Source: Flavobacterium enshiense (GTDB lineage: Bacteria; Bacteroidota; Bacteroidia; Flavobacteriales; Flavobacteriaceae). Taken from it: 64,000 nt of DNA. The notes beneath the pieces are model-generated. The model ran no database searches, had not been told where the DNA came from, and saw only the letters and a program-made list of their open reading frames with translations. Every line of letters begins with the position of its first letter. The first letter of the stretch is position 1. Below are positions 7,936 to 16,902 of this stretch, in pieces. Made by a program: the position numbers and the translations under genes. The DNA lies in contig NZ_CP090376.1 in the NCBI RefSeq assembly GCF_022836875.1, positions 1,302,001 through 1,366,000 of the forward strand. Reading direction: 5' to 3'.

Positions 7936-8979
7936 CTAATTTATTCTGATGCCATGCAACTGAGCATCGTTTCTGGAAATAATCCATAAATTGTCTCCAT
8001 CCATAGCTATTCTGTGCGGATTCCATTTTGTCAAATCAATCGTCCTTAAAACCGCATTGCTTTCAATATCGTAAAGCGCTAAAAGGTTCTGATAAAAAAC
8101 CCAAATCTTATTGTCTGTTATCTGACAAATACTTTTGTAATCATTTTCGATAGTAGCTGTTTCGGGGAATTCGAGAACCTCGTCTAAAACCACTTGTCTG
8201 AAAACTTTATTTTTATTGTTGATAATCGTCAGTTGATTTTGGTTTAAAAGGATCGTTTTATCCTTTTCGTAACGGATATCGAAGTCATAATCCTGTTGAA
8301 GAATCTTTTCAGAAATCTCTTTTTGATTATGTGTCAGTCGCTTAAAATTTCTGACACATATTTCACTGTCATCGTTAAGGGTCATTTTGTTTTTGCAACG
8401 GGTGTCCAGCGACTTTCCTTCATAATCCATTTCAAACCAGTTATCACCTTCGGCATTGGCTACAATTTTGTCCTGAAAAAAATACGGCTGAACTTCTACA
8501 CCGTGAGCAATAAATTTTTTCCAGACAATTTGATTGTTAGTTAAATCATAGGCCATAATATTTCCGCCGTCCTGTAAAGCCGTACAATACATGATGTTGT
8601 CCTTAAAAAACGGATCGGTCTTTATTGGGCCTATGCTTAAGGTTTTGAGTTCATCTCCCGTTAAAGCATCCAGCATAATGCTTGCTTCAGAATTATCAAG
8701 ATATCTGTTTGCTATAACTGTATTCTGATGAATTATTGGAGGCATATTCGTTTTACTGGCCAAATATTTCTTCCAGATCAAACTGCCATTTTTTTTATCA
8801 AAAGCATACAGGTTGTAATCATTAGCAACAAAATAAGCATAGTTGTCGCTTACGCTGATTGCAGAATAAAAAGTTTGCTTGCTATTTTCAGACAAATAAA
8901 TTTCAGAAGTAAAAAACTCGGTTTGAGCGTTCAGATTCAAGCTCAAAAAAAATAGGGTAAAAAGTGTAATTTTATTCAT
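7936..8979 (-). CDS. Secreted PQQ-like beta-propeller protein
   Basis: A 347-residue protein with a cleavable signal peptide (hydrophobic stretch ending LNLNAQ at about residue 19). It has several outer-strand repeats of the PQQ/quinoprotein propeller type: AFDKKNGSLIWKKY, MLDALTGDELKTL, AYDLTNNQIVWKKF and ALYDIESNAVLRTID. These form a beta-propeller that in some relatives binds PQQ and in others only scaffolds interactions (as in BamB). No catalytic motif is visible, so it is more likely a periplasmic or surface-exposed scaffold. It belongs to the segment between the 91 bp repeats and is the upstream gene there on this strand. Confidence 0.75.
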   Translation of the reverse strand: MNKITLFTLFFLSLNLNAQTEFFTSEIYLSENSKQTFYSAISVSDNYAYFVANDYNLYAFDKKNGSLIWKKYLASKTNMPPIIHQNTVIANRYLDNSEASIMLDALTGDELKTLSIGPIKTDPFFKDNIMYCTALQDGGNIMAYDLTNNQIVWKKFIAHGVEVQPYFFQDKIVANAEGDNWFEMDYEGKSLDTRCKNKMTLNDDSEICVRNFKRLTHNQKEISEKILQQDYDFDIRYEKDKTILLNQNQLTIINNKNKVFRQVVLDEVLEFPETATIENDYKSICQITDNKIWVFYQNLLALYDIESNAVLRTIDLTKWNPHRIAMDGDNLWIISRNDAQLHGIRIN

Positions 8980-9081
8980 GTAATGTCAGTGATTAATATT
9001 GGTCGATGAATCGTGAGTGAAAATATATGTTTCTTTACATAATTTTTTTCTGGGGGAACTTTTATATGATTATTTCAAAGT

Positions 9082-9172
9082 AATATATCATAATTGAGCC
9101 AAAGGAGTTTGCAAACGTACATAAATTTTAGGTTGACTAACTTGTTTCCTTTGAATAATCAATTTTAAAGAG
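9082..9172 (+). repeat. 91 bp direct repeat, right copy
   Basis: This is the second copy of 7231-7321 (six mismatches by eye). It forms the region immediately upstream of the glycosyltransferase promoter. Its former GT2 start codon (CAT on this strand, 9089-9091) now opens only nine codons. Confidence 0.85.
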
Positions 9173-9182
9173 GAAATATCTT

Positions 9183-9190
9183 TATTTTTG
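9183..9190 (+). promoter_or_regulatory. TAnnTTTG promoter box
   Basis: TATTTTTG is an exact match to the Bacteroidota -7 consensus and lies 20 bases before the GTG at 9211. It overlaps an upstream GTG at 9190, which argues against that codon being the translation start. Confidence 0.5.
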
Positions 9191-9210
9191 TGGGATTAGA
9201 AAATTCAGTA

Positions 9211-10323
9211 GTGGAAAAGAAACGATTCGCCTTTATCGAAATGGAAACCCATTCAGTCCTGCTGGAACAGTGGTATTTATTACTGAAGGAGATGAATCAG
9301 ATCGAATTTGAGTTTTTTGTCCACGAAAAAGTGCTGCACAAACTCAGCAGCATCCCCAAGGAAATGATAACCGTAGTAAAATCGGTTTTGGAAATTCCTG
9401 TGCACCATTTTGATGCAGTGGTTGTAAATACCTTTCATCGCAATTTTGAACAATACAAAGCAGTTTTTGACCAAAAGCCCACATTGTGTTTGCTGCATAA
9501 TCTCAACTTCAGTCTTTTTTTTAAAGGGATTTCATTGCGGAATGTTTTAAGCGAAAAAGAACGTTTGACGTATTTCCTGAAACTATACCTGAAAGAAAAA
9601 GTCGGTTCAAACCGAAAACTGATTTTGAAAGCCGGCCGATTCGGAGTCTTGTCGAAAAGTTTGCAGGATGAGGTTGCCGGAAAAAGCAGGTATGCAGACC
9701 GGACACAACTCGTTCAGATGAATTACTGTCAGTCGAGTACTTTTCAGCCATCCGACACCATCAATATTGTAATGCCAGGCAATGTTTCCAACAAACGCAA
9801 AGATGTTACGATGTTACTTTCGGTATTGCCAAAACTTCATCCGAAATCAAAACTTCATTTTACTTTTTTGGGAAAACCTGAAAACGATACTGTTTTAGGT
9901 CAGCTTGAATCCTTGCAGAAGCAATGCAATGAAAATATTGAGATTACCCATTACAATCAGTTTATTCCGTGGGAAGAATACAGTCAAACGGTTGCGAAAG
10001 CCCATCTATTGCTGTGTCCGATTAAAAGCCAAACATCGTTTTACTGGGTGGATGAGATTTACGGAAAAACTAAAGTTAGCGGCAGCGAAGGCGATTGCAT
10101 ATACAACGGAAAAATTGGTTTGTTTCCAACATCGTATCCAAAAATGAACTGGCACAATCTGTACTATGAAACTGCGTCGGATTTGGAAACCATTTTAAAC
10201 AACCTTACTATCGAACAACTTTCATCGGAATACGAAAATTTGCAACCGTATTTGGAGCAATATACTTTTGAAAGTGTGAAAAATAATCTCGAAAACCAAT
10301 TGCTACAATTGGCAAACTCATAA
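9211..10323 (+). CDS. Glycosyltransferase, probably GT-B fold
   Basis: About 370 residues. The N-terminal half begins with a Rossmann-like strand (RFAFIEMETHS). The C-terminal half looks like a GT4-type nucleotide-sugar domain: INIVMPGNVSNKRKDV, then LHFTFLGKP, then LLLCPIKSQ with acidic residues in KVSGSEGDC. I chose the GTG at 9211 because the more upstream GTG falls in the promoter box; ATG 9241 would cut into the first strand. The stop is 4 bases before the FkbM methyltransferase, so they form an operon. Donor and acceptor sugars are not predictable. A polysaccharide or glycoprotein role is inferred from the neighbours. Confidence 0.7.
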   Translation: MEKKRFAFIEMETHSVLLEQWYLLLKEMNQIEFEFFVHEKVLHKLSSIPKEMITVVKSVLEIPVHHFDAVVVNTFHRNFEQYKAVFDQKPTLCLLHNLNFSLFFKGISLRNVLSEKERLTYFLKLYLKEKVGSNRKLILKAGRFGVLSKSLQDEVAGKSRYADRTQLVQMNYCQSSTFQPSDTINIVMPGNVSNKRKDVTMLLSVLPKLHPKSKLHFTFLGKPENDTVLGQLESLQKQCNENIEITHYNQFIPWEEYSQTVAKAHLLLCPIKSQTSFYWVDEIYGKTKVSGSEGDCIYNGKIGLFPTSYPKMNWHNLYYETASDLETILNNLTIEQLSSEYENLQPYLEQYTFESVKNNLENQLLQLANS

Positions 10324-10326
10324 AAA

Positions 10327-11091
10327 ATGCTGAAACTATTAATCAATTTGGCCTATCAATTTTGGCCGTCGTTATACAAAAAGCGTTATTACAAAACCCT
10401 GGACTCATTGTCAACCGGGAATTACAAATGCGAACCCGAGTTGTTGTATATCCAGCAAATCCTGAAACCGGATTCGGTGTTTATCGACATCGGAACCAAC
10501 AAAGGGATTTATCTGTATCAGGCAGAAAAGGTGGTTACGAACGGAAGGATAATCGGTTTCGAACCCAACAAAAGTTTGGTGAATTACATCAAACCATTGT
10601 TTCCGAAAGCAGAGATTTATCCGTTTGCTGTTTCGTCAAAATCAGGAACAGCGGTTTTGAACATTCCAAAAAAAGGGAATGGACTGCAGGATACTCGAGC
10701 CTCGTTGGAAGCAATGGGGGAGGACGTGGAGAAAGTCGAAATTCAAATGGTGACTTTGGATGGATTTGCAAAAGAGAAAAGCCTTTCGAAAATAGATGTA
10801 GTGAAAATAGATGTGGAAGGTCACGAATTTGATTCGGTAAAAGGTTGCGAAAACATCCTGAAAACCATCAAACCAATTTTCATCATAGAAATTGAATTGC
10901 GCCACGCCCATTATCCCATTCACGAAATTTTTGAATACATAAAAGGTTTTGGTTACGAAGTATTTTACTTCGACAGAAAAAACCTGAAAACCGTTCCGTT
11001 TGATTACAACCAGATGGCCGATTTTCAAAAAGACGAATACCTGAACGATTTTAACCGATATATCAATAACTTTATTTTTATTCCGAATTGA
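10327..11091 (+). CDS. FkbM family SAM-dependent methyltransferase
   Basis: A 254-residue class I methyltransferase. The SAM-binding motif VFIDIGTNKGIYL is followed by the acidic strand end IIGFEPN and the FkbM hallmark IDVVKIDVEGHEFDSV. The family O-methylates sugars or polyketides, and here a cell-surface glycan residue is the likely substrate given the glycosyltransferase directly upstream and the flippase downstream. A hydrophobic N-terminus (LLINLAYQFWPSLY) may give membrane association. It lies 3 bases after the preceding stop codon. Confidence 0.9.
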   Translation: MLKLLINLAYQFWPSLYKKRYYKTLDSLSTGNYKCEPELLYIQQILKPDSVFIDIGTNKGIYLYQAEKVVTNGRIIGFEPNKSLVNYIKPLFPKAEIYPFAVSSKSGTAVLNIPKKGNGLQDTRASLEAMGEDVEKVEIQMVTLDGFAKEKSLSKIDVVKIDVEGHEFDSVKGCENILKTIKPIFIIEIELRHAHYPIHEIFEYIKGFGYEVFYFDRKNLKTVPFDYNQMADFQKDEYLNDFNRYINNFIFIPN

Positions 11092-11100
11092 GTTTGAGTG

Positions 11101-11152
11101 ATAAGTGACAAGGGACAAGGGAAAAGAGAAAAGGGAAAAGAGAAAAGAGATA
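11101..11152 (+). repeat. Purine-only tract (AAGGGA/AAAGAG repeats)
   Basis: Imperfect 6-7 base units of GGGACAA, GGGAAAAGAG and AAAAGAG fill the 122-base gap after the methyltransferase gene. A similar tract in opposite orientation occurs at 42446-42500. Confidence 0.6.
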
Positions 11153-11222
11153 ATTTTAAAGTTGTTTGTGATTCCTGTTTGATAATTTGGAATTTGAGCT
11201 TCGTAATTCGTAATTGAAAAAA

Positions 11223-12695
11223 ATGAGTGTTGTCGCGCGTCAAAGTTTAAAATACAGTATCGTAGGCTATTTCAGTACGTTGATAGGTATCCTGTCGACG
11301 GTTTTCTTATATCCGCATGATTTGGATTTTGCCGGGAAAATACAATACATTTTACCCACCGCTTTGCTTGCTTTACCATTGGTGACATTTGGGATCATGC
11401 ACGCAAATGTTCGCTTTTACCCTAGAATGGAGCAGTCGCAAAACCAACACAATCTTTTGAAGTATTCCATTTGGTTTATTATTAGAAATTTTGTGATTGT
11501 CACCGTTTTGTTTTGGGGGCTTTCTTATTTTATCGAACAAATCAGGCAAACCCAGTTTTACGCCTTTGGAGAATACATTTTTCCGGTGATGTTGTGTTTG
11601 GCTTTGATTCAGCTGTTTTCGCGCTTTATTTCGATTAGAAAACGAATTGTTGTTCCCAATATTTTCGAAAACGTTTTTCCGAAATTAGGTTTGATTTTTG
11701 CTTTCGGCGCTTATTTCTTTTTGAAAGTGGAGGCCGCCACAGCGATTTGGATCGTGGTGTTGTTTTTTGTGTTCGCACTTATAGGAATGTTCTTTTACGT
11801 GCAGCGTTTGGACCGATTCACAGGAAAGACATCGTTTGCCTTCCTAAAAGAAAATAATTTCCAGAAAGAACTGATGCAATATTCGTTCTACACCTTCTTT
11901 GGAAGCTTAGGTTCGATCGTTGCGCTTAATATTGATGCTTTCATGATAGGCGAGTTTATAGACGATTTCTCCCAATTAGCCATTTACAATACTTCGGCCA
12001 ATTTAGTGCGCATGATTACTGTTCCGGCATTGGGTGTGTACACGATTTCGGCACCCATCATTGCAAAGTACATCGAAGAAAACAATATGTCTGATTTGAA
12101 AGACCTGCACCATAAAACCTCTTTGTATCTGTTTACCATGGGGGCGGTTTTGTTCGGATTGGTCGCTTCAGGTATTGAAGATTTGTTCGGGTTAATGAAA
12201 AACGGCAGCGAATTGGCACAAGGGCTTCCGGTCGTCTACATTCTGGGCTTCGCGCTCTTGTTTGATTTAGCCACCGGATTTAATGGTTACATTATCACAA
12301 ATTCTAAATATTATAAATTCAATAATACAACCACAATTGCTTTGGCTTTACTGACAGTAGTAAACAACCTTATTTTCCTTCTGATTTTCAAAATGGGAAT
12401 TATCGGGGTAGCCATTGCGACCACTATTTCATTAACTGTCTACAATCTGATTAAAATAGGTTTCAATTATAAAAAGTTTGGTGTGCATCCTTTTAGCAGT
12501 AAGTATCTTTATGTTTTGGGACTTTTGACTGTTGTTCTTGCCGTTGGGAAATTCTTGCCGGATTTTGACAATAAATTTATCACCCTGTGTTATAAACCAG
12601 CCGTTGCTTTTGTGATTTTTGCTTTGGGTAATCAAATCTTCAAAATCATTCCGTTGAAAGAGGTCATGCCGAAATCGCTTTTTGGGAAGAAATAA
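11223..12695 (+). CDS. Polysaccharide flippase (Wzx-like, MATE/PST superfamily)
   Basis: A 490-residue integral membrane protein with about 12-14 hydrophobic segments across its whole length. Its MVSV-like start region (RQSLKYSIVGYFSTLIG) and central YSFYTFFGSLGSIVALN are typical of oligosaccharide flippases, which move undecaprenyl-linked glycan across the inner membrane. I chose ATG at 11223 over the upstream in-frame TTG at 11214. It follows the glycosyltransferase and FkbM genes on the same strand after a 131-base purine-rich gap, and probably completes the glycan export set. Confidence 0.85.
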   Translation: MSVVARQSLKYSIVGYFSTLIGILSTVFLYPHDLDFAGKIQYILPTALLALPLVTFGIMHANVRFYPRMEQSQNQHNLLKYSIWFIIRNFVIVTVLFWGLSYFIEQIRQTQFYAFGEYIFPVMLCLALIQLFSRFISIRKRIVVPNIFENVFPKLGLIFAFGAYFFLKVEAATAIWIVVLFFVFALIGMFFYVQRLDRFTGKTSFAFLKENNFQKELMQYSFYTFFGSLGSIVALNIDAFMIGEFIDDFSQLAIYNTSANLVRMITVPALGVYTISAPIIAKYIEENNMSDLKDLHHKTSLYLFTMGAVLFGLVASGIEDLFGLMKNGSELAQGLPVVYILGFALLFDLATGFNGYIITNSKYYKFNNTTTIALALLTVVNNLIFLLIFKMGIIGVAIATTISLTVYNLIKIGFNYKKFGVHPFSSKYLYVLGLLTVVLAVGKFLPDFDNKFITLCYKPAVAFVIFALGNQIFKIIPLKEVMPKSLFGKK

Positions 12696-12737
12696 CTTGG
12701 TGATGGGGCTTTCAAAGCCGCATTTAATAGCAGGAAA

Positions 12738-12992
12738 CTAGCGCTTCACAATTTTTTTAGTGACAAATTCATTAAAAAAGTAATCCCTGTAAATATTTCC
12801 GATGGGAATTTCGTTTTTGCCAATGTATACCGTATTGTTATCCACAGATTCTATTTGCTTTGTATTAATAATGTAAGACTTGCTTACTCTTACAAATATA
12901 GCCTTGGGCAGCTGATCCTGGATGGTTTTAATATTCATGGCTGTAATCACTTTTTGATTTTCGGTGTGTATCACTACATAATCCTTTAGGCC
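12738..12992 (-). pseudogene. Truncated LytTR response-regulator tail
   Basis: These 84 codons correspond to the C-terminal part of a LytTR DNA-binding domain: GLKDYVVIHTE, AIFVRVSKSYIIN and IPIGNIYRDYF are standard LytTR signatures. The receiver domain and the first strands of the LytTR domain are missing. The frame begins immediately after a TAA at 12993-12995, and only an internal GTG (12972-12974) could start it. With the fragment upstream it looks like the remains of a two-component operon after a large internal deletion. It is unlikely to bind DNA alone. Confidence 0.75.
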
Positions 12993-13100
12993 TTAAAAAG
13001 CAATCATAAACAAAAGCCTGTACAACCTCAGTTTGGCAGAAGTTAGAAATTGAATTGCCCAATTTTCATTAATAAACTGTTCGGGTAAATCTCTTTTCAT
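12993..13100 (-). pseudogene. N-terminal stub, possibly of a LytS-type sensor kinase
   Basis: An ATG at 13098-13100 opens 35 codons (MKRDLPEQFINE at the start, LRLYRLLFMIAF at the end) that stop at the TAA at 12993-12995. The end resembles the first transmembrane helix of a Bacteroidota LytS/His_kinase sensor. The stub is in the same frame as the LytTR tail that follows. This is what a deletion joining the start of the kinase gene to the end of the regulator gene would leave. The kinase identity is inferred from the short hydrophobic stretch and the context. Confidence 0.45.
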
Positions 13101-13358
13101 AGCCGTGAATCTATATCAAACAAAAGGAAAGCATAAAACAGGGGCAAAATTCAAATTTTATACAAAAGCATGTTCTTTTTATATGAAAAAAAAGATAAAA
13201 AATTTCTGAATATTTCCGAGTTTTGCAGCCTGTATTTTTAGTAGTTGTAAATTCCCTTTTGATATAAAAACAATCCGTTTAGTATAATTCAGATTAATGC
13301 TATTCAGGGAAAGTATAGTTTATCTGAAAATGTGATTTTTTAATTTAAATTTTTTAAA

Positions 13359-15743
13359 ATGAAAAACAAAATCGAGGGTTGCTTACTGTTCTTTTTTGCA
13401 TTTGTATTTAGTGCATATGCACAGGAAACAAACGAAAAGTATACTCTTAGCGGAACAGTAGCCAACAAATCAAATAACGAAACGCTGATTGGTGTAAACA
13501 TTACTATTCCCGAAGCAAATATTTCGGTTGCGACCAATTCCTACGGTTTCTACTCTATAACGTTGCCAAAAGGAGAATATACGCTTGTGATCAGTTATGT
13601 GGGATTTGACAGTGTGGAAGAAAAAATTTCTTTAGTACAAAACACAAAAAGAAATTTCGTGATGAATGAAAGCAGCAAATCGCTCGATGAGGTTGTAATC
13701 CAATCCAATAAGACCAAGGTGAACATCCGAAAACCTGAAATGAGTACCAACAAACTTTCTATTGCAACCATTAAAAAAATGCCTGCTGTGATGGGAGAAG
13801 TCGATGTTTTAAAATCGGTCTTACAACTGCCCGGCGTTACTAACGCGCAGGAAGGAGCTACGGGCTTTAATGTTCGAGGAGGTTCCGTTGATGGGAATCT
13901 GGTATTGCTGGATGAAGCTACGGTTTACAATACCTCGCATTTGTTTGGTTTTTTCTCCGTTTTTAATTCAGATGTAATTAAAGACCTGAAATTATACAAA
14001 GGAGGAATACCTGCAAATTATGGAGGAAGAGTTTCCTCTGTACTTGACATTTATCAAAAGGAAGGAAATAATAAAGAATTTCATATGAACGGTGGTATAG
14101 GTGCAATATCAAGCCGTTTATTAGCCGAAGGTCCGATTTTCAAAGAAAAAAGCTCGTTTGTGGTGGCCGGGAGAGCTTCTTATGCCCATCTTTTTCTGAA
14201 AATGGCCAACGAGTCTAATTCGGCTTATTTCTACGATATCAATGCAAAGCTGAATTATAAGTTCAACGATAAGAATAATGTTTTTGTTTCCGGATATTTT
14301 GGCAACGATAATTTTAATATTAACGATGATATTATAAATACTTATGGGAATTCGCTCTTCAACGTAAGATGGAATCATGTGTTTTCGGGTAAAATATTTT
14401 CTAACGCTTCGGTAATCTACAGTGATTATACTTATGGGTTAAAGCTGAAAATTGTTGGGATCAATTGGGAATCGGATATTAAAAATTACAGTTTCAAATA
14501 CGATTTCAAACATTATGTATCCGACAAGTTGTCTTTAAATTATGGGATAAATTCGATTTACTACAAATTCAATCCCGGAACTATCGGCGCTTTTAATGAA
14601 TCGGCTACTATTATTCCAGACCAGATTCCAAAGAAATACGGATTTGAAAACGCGATATACATCAGTGCCGAACAAAAGCTGTCCAACAAACTGTCAGTGA
14701 ATTATGGGCTCCGATACAGCAATTTTCAAAGAATGGGCGAACAGGAAATAAACACTTATGCCAATAATCAGCCCGTTGTGTTCAATTCGGAATTGGGGAT
14801 TTACGAAAGCGCAACACCAACAGGAACCATAAAATATGGTAAAAACGAGAAAATTATTGGGTTTGATCATCTCGAACCACGTCTGGCGGTGGCTTACTCG
14901 TTGAACAACAATCAATCCTTTAAGGCGAGTTATAACCGCATGAGCCAATACATCCACCTAATTTCTAATACAGCTTCGGTTTCTCCGCTTGATATTTGGG
15001 CCCCGAGTGATCAATATTTAAAGCCAGAAATTTTAGATCAGGTGGCATTGGGGTATTTTCAGAACATAAAAGAAGGAGCCTATTCGTTGGAAGTTGAAAC
15101 CTTTTATAAAAAGATAAAAAATAAAGCCGATTATATCGATGGAGCCCAATTAATCGCAAACGATGCCATTGAGGAAGTATTGTTGAATGGTGAAGCGCGT
15201 TCCTACGGATTGGAAATGATGTTCAGGAAAAATACTGGAAAGCTTAACGGCTGGGTTTCCTACACGCTTTCCAAAGCCGAGCAGAGGACGCCGGGAAGAA
15301 CACCGGATGAGACTGGAATTAATGGAGGAGAATGGTACCGTGCGAATTATGATAAACTCCACAATTTGTCTGTTACGACTTCTTATGAATTAACCGATAA
15401 ATGGAGTTTCGGCGGGATTTTTACTTTTCAGACCGGTAAGGCGGCAACGTTTCCTAACGGAAAATACCAGTATTATGGGGTAACTGTTGCAAGTTATGGT
15501 TTAAGGAACGAGAACTCGTTGTCGGCTTATCACCATCTTGATGTATCGGCAACATACAAACCGAAACCCGAAAAGAAAAAAGGGTGGCAAAGTGAATGGG
15601 TTTTCAGTATTTATAATATCTATAACAGAAGTAATGCCGCAGCATATTCTTTCGGACAAAATACGGAAACCGGTATAAGTGAAGCCAAAAGGACATCTAT
15701 ATTCGGAATTGTTCCGAGTGTAACCTACAATTTTAAATTCTAA
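13359..15743 (+). CDS. TonB-dependent receptor with N-terminal regulatory-like domain
   Basis: A 794-residue outer-membrane protein. A signal peptide (ending SAYAQ) leads into a CarboxypepD_reg-like domain (about residues 29-110, LSGTVANKSNNETLIGVNI). Then come the plug (about 135-240, GATGFNVRGGSVDGN and VFNSDVIKDLKLYKGG) and a 22-strand-type barrel that ends in aromatic YNFKF. No TonB-box anti-sigma (STN) domain is present. It is followed 25 bases later by a DUF4249 lipoprotein, a standard Bacteroidota pairing for uptake of an unidentified substrate. The regulator relic on the opposite strand may once have controlled it (inference). Confidence 0.92.
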   Translation: MKNKIEGCLLFFFAFVFSAYAQETNEKYTLSGTVANKSNNETLIGVNITIPEANISVATNSYGFYSITLPKGEYTLVISYVGFDSVEEKISLVQNTKRNFVMNESSKSLDEVVIQSNKTKVNIRKPEMSTNKLSIATIKKMPAVMGEVDVLKSVLQLPGVTNAQEGATGFNVRGGSVDGNLVLLDEATVYNTSHLFGFFSVFNSDVIKDLKLYKGGIPANYGGRVSSVLDIYQKEGNNKEFHMNGGIGAISSRLLAEGPIFKEKSSFVVAGRASYAHLFLKMANESNSAYFYDINAKLNYKFNDKNNVFVSGYFGNDNFNINDDIINTYGNSLFNVRWNHVFSGKIFSNASVIYSDYTYGLKLKIVGINWESDIKNYSFKYDFKHYVSDKLSLNYGINSIYYKFNPGTIGAFNESATIIPDQIPKKYGFENAIYISAEQKLSNKLSVNYGLRYSNFQRMGEQEINTYANNQPVVFNSELGIYESATPTGTIKYGKNEKIIGFDHLEPRLAVAYSLNNNQSFKASYNRMSQYIHLISNTASVSPLDIWAPSDQYLKPEILDQVALGYFQNIKEGAYSLEVETFYKKIKNKADYIDGAQLIANDAIEEVLLNGEARSYGLEMMFRKNTGKLNGWVSYTLSKAEQRTPGRTPDETGINGGEWYRANYDKLHNLSVTTSYELTDKWSFGGIFTFQTGKAATFPNGKYQYYGVTVASYGLRNENSLSAYHHLDVSATYKPKPEKKKGWQSEWVFSIYNIYNRSNAAAYSFGQNTETGISEAKRTSIFGIVPSVTYNFKF

Positions 15744-15768
15744 AAACAGCATTAAAAAAATAGAAGTA

Positions 15769-16590
15769 ATGAAAATATTCAGCAGAATTTTAGTCCTTGC
15801 GCTCGGTCTGTTTTTGACAGCCTGTACAGAAGTGATTGATGTAGATTTAGATACGGCTTCACCGAAATTGGTAATTGATGCCTCTATTGATTGGATTAAA
15901 AACACGCCGGGAAACGAACAGAAAATTAAATTGTCTACAACAACAGGATATTATAGTTCTGAATTTCCTACGGTTTCCGGGGCAACGGTTTTTATAACCA
16001 ATTCAGCCAATACGGTTTTTAATTTTTTTGAAACAGGTGGTGTTGGTGAATACATTTGTACCGATTTTGTGCCTGTTATAGGTGAAACTTATCTGTTAAC
16101 GGTTGTTTTAAACGGTGAAACTTACACGGCAACAGAAACCTTAATTGAGGTGCCGGTAATTGAAAGCACAATTACCCAAAATGATGCGGGAGGTTTTGGA
16201 GGAGATCAAACGGAAATCCGCTTTTCATATCAGGATAATGGCGCTCAGGAGAATTATTATATGACCGGTATAAAAACGGTTCATGTGGCTTTCCCGGAAT
16301 ATTCCCTTGAATCCGATGAATTTTATCAGGGTAACCAAATAGTAGAATTTTATTTTAATGAAGACCTTGAGCAAGGTGATTTGGTAAACATAAAACTGTA
16401 TGGTGTTTCGAAACGGTTTTATGAGTATTTCAATAAAATCTTATTAGCAACAGGAAATGATGGTAATCCGTTTCAAGCCACTCCAACTGCGGTTAAAGGT
16501 AATATTGTCAATCAAACCAATGTTAAAAACTATGCTTTAGGATTTTTCCGACTGTCTGAGGTTGATAGCAGGGATTATACGATACAATAA
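15769..16590 (+). CDS. DUF4249 family lipoprotein
   Basis: A 273-residue lipoprotein with signal peptide and lipobox (LFLTACTEV, acylated Cys about residue 19), followed by VIDVDLDTASPKLVIDASI, the DUF4249 opening. The rest is beta-rich and would sit on the outer membrane. DUF4249 proteins are usually encoded directly after a TonB receptor, as here, and probably act as its surface partner. The biochemical function is unknown. The gene is cotranscribed with the receptor. Confidence 0.88.
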   Translation: MKIFSRILVLALGLFLTACTEVIDVDLDTASPKLVIDASIDWIKNTPGNEQKIKLSTTTGYYSSEFPTVSGATVFITNSANTVFNFFETGGVGEYICTDFVPVIGETYLLTVVLNGETYTATETLIEVPVIESTITQNDAGGFGGDQTEIRFSYQDNGAQENYYMTGIKTVHVAFPEYSLESDEFYQGNQIVEFYFNEDLEQGDLVNIKLYGVSKRFYEYFNKILLATGNDGNPFQATPTAVKGNIVNQTNVKNYALGFFRLSEVDSRDYTIQ

Positions 16591-16687
16591 TTTATAATTT
16601 CGTTCGATGCTTTTATCTTCGTGAAGTTACGGTTTAATAGCTTCACAACTGAGACCATCGGGGTCAAGACTTTATCTAAAAAAATAT

Positions 16688-16718
16688 GGGGCTTCCAAAC
16701 TGTAACTTCCGAAGCCCC
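16688..16718. repeat. GC-rich hairpin downstream of the TonB/DUF4249 operon
   Basis: GGGGCTTC (16688-16695) pairs with GAAGCCCC (16711-16718) around a 15-base loop. No T-run follows on either strand, so it is not a canonical terminator. It lies in the 312-base gap that opens the accessory zone. Confidence 0.5.
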
Positions 16719-16752
16719 ACATATAAGTCAATGCAATGTTGTGTGCAGTAGC

Positions 16753-16902
16753 TTATCCACCATGAAGATCAAGTGATGGCCATTTCTTTTGGTTTTTCAG
16801 ATAATCGTCAAAAAATAAAGCTGTCTGATGGCTAATTTCTTCCCTAAACTCAGTCACCCTCATCTGCCCAAAGTCAGGAGGTTTTGCGGAGTTATGCTGC
16901 CA
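16753..16902 (-). pseudogene. In-frame coding remnant after the DUF1801 stop codon
   Basis: Directly after the TAA of the DUF1801 gene, the same frame stays open for 49 codons before the next stop. It reads like real protein (NSAKPPDFGQMRVTEFREE, then ALFFDDYLKNQKKWPSL). It may be the C-terminal end of another gene fused by deletion, or a former longer tail of the DUF1801 protein. I do not recognise the family. Confidence 0.4.

Noticed and set aside
7799..8026. 75-residue minus-strand ORF overlapping the 3' end of the propeller gene
   Set aside because: Most of it lies inside the propeller gene in another frame, it has no recognisable motif, and its composition is unlike a protein.
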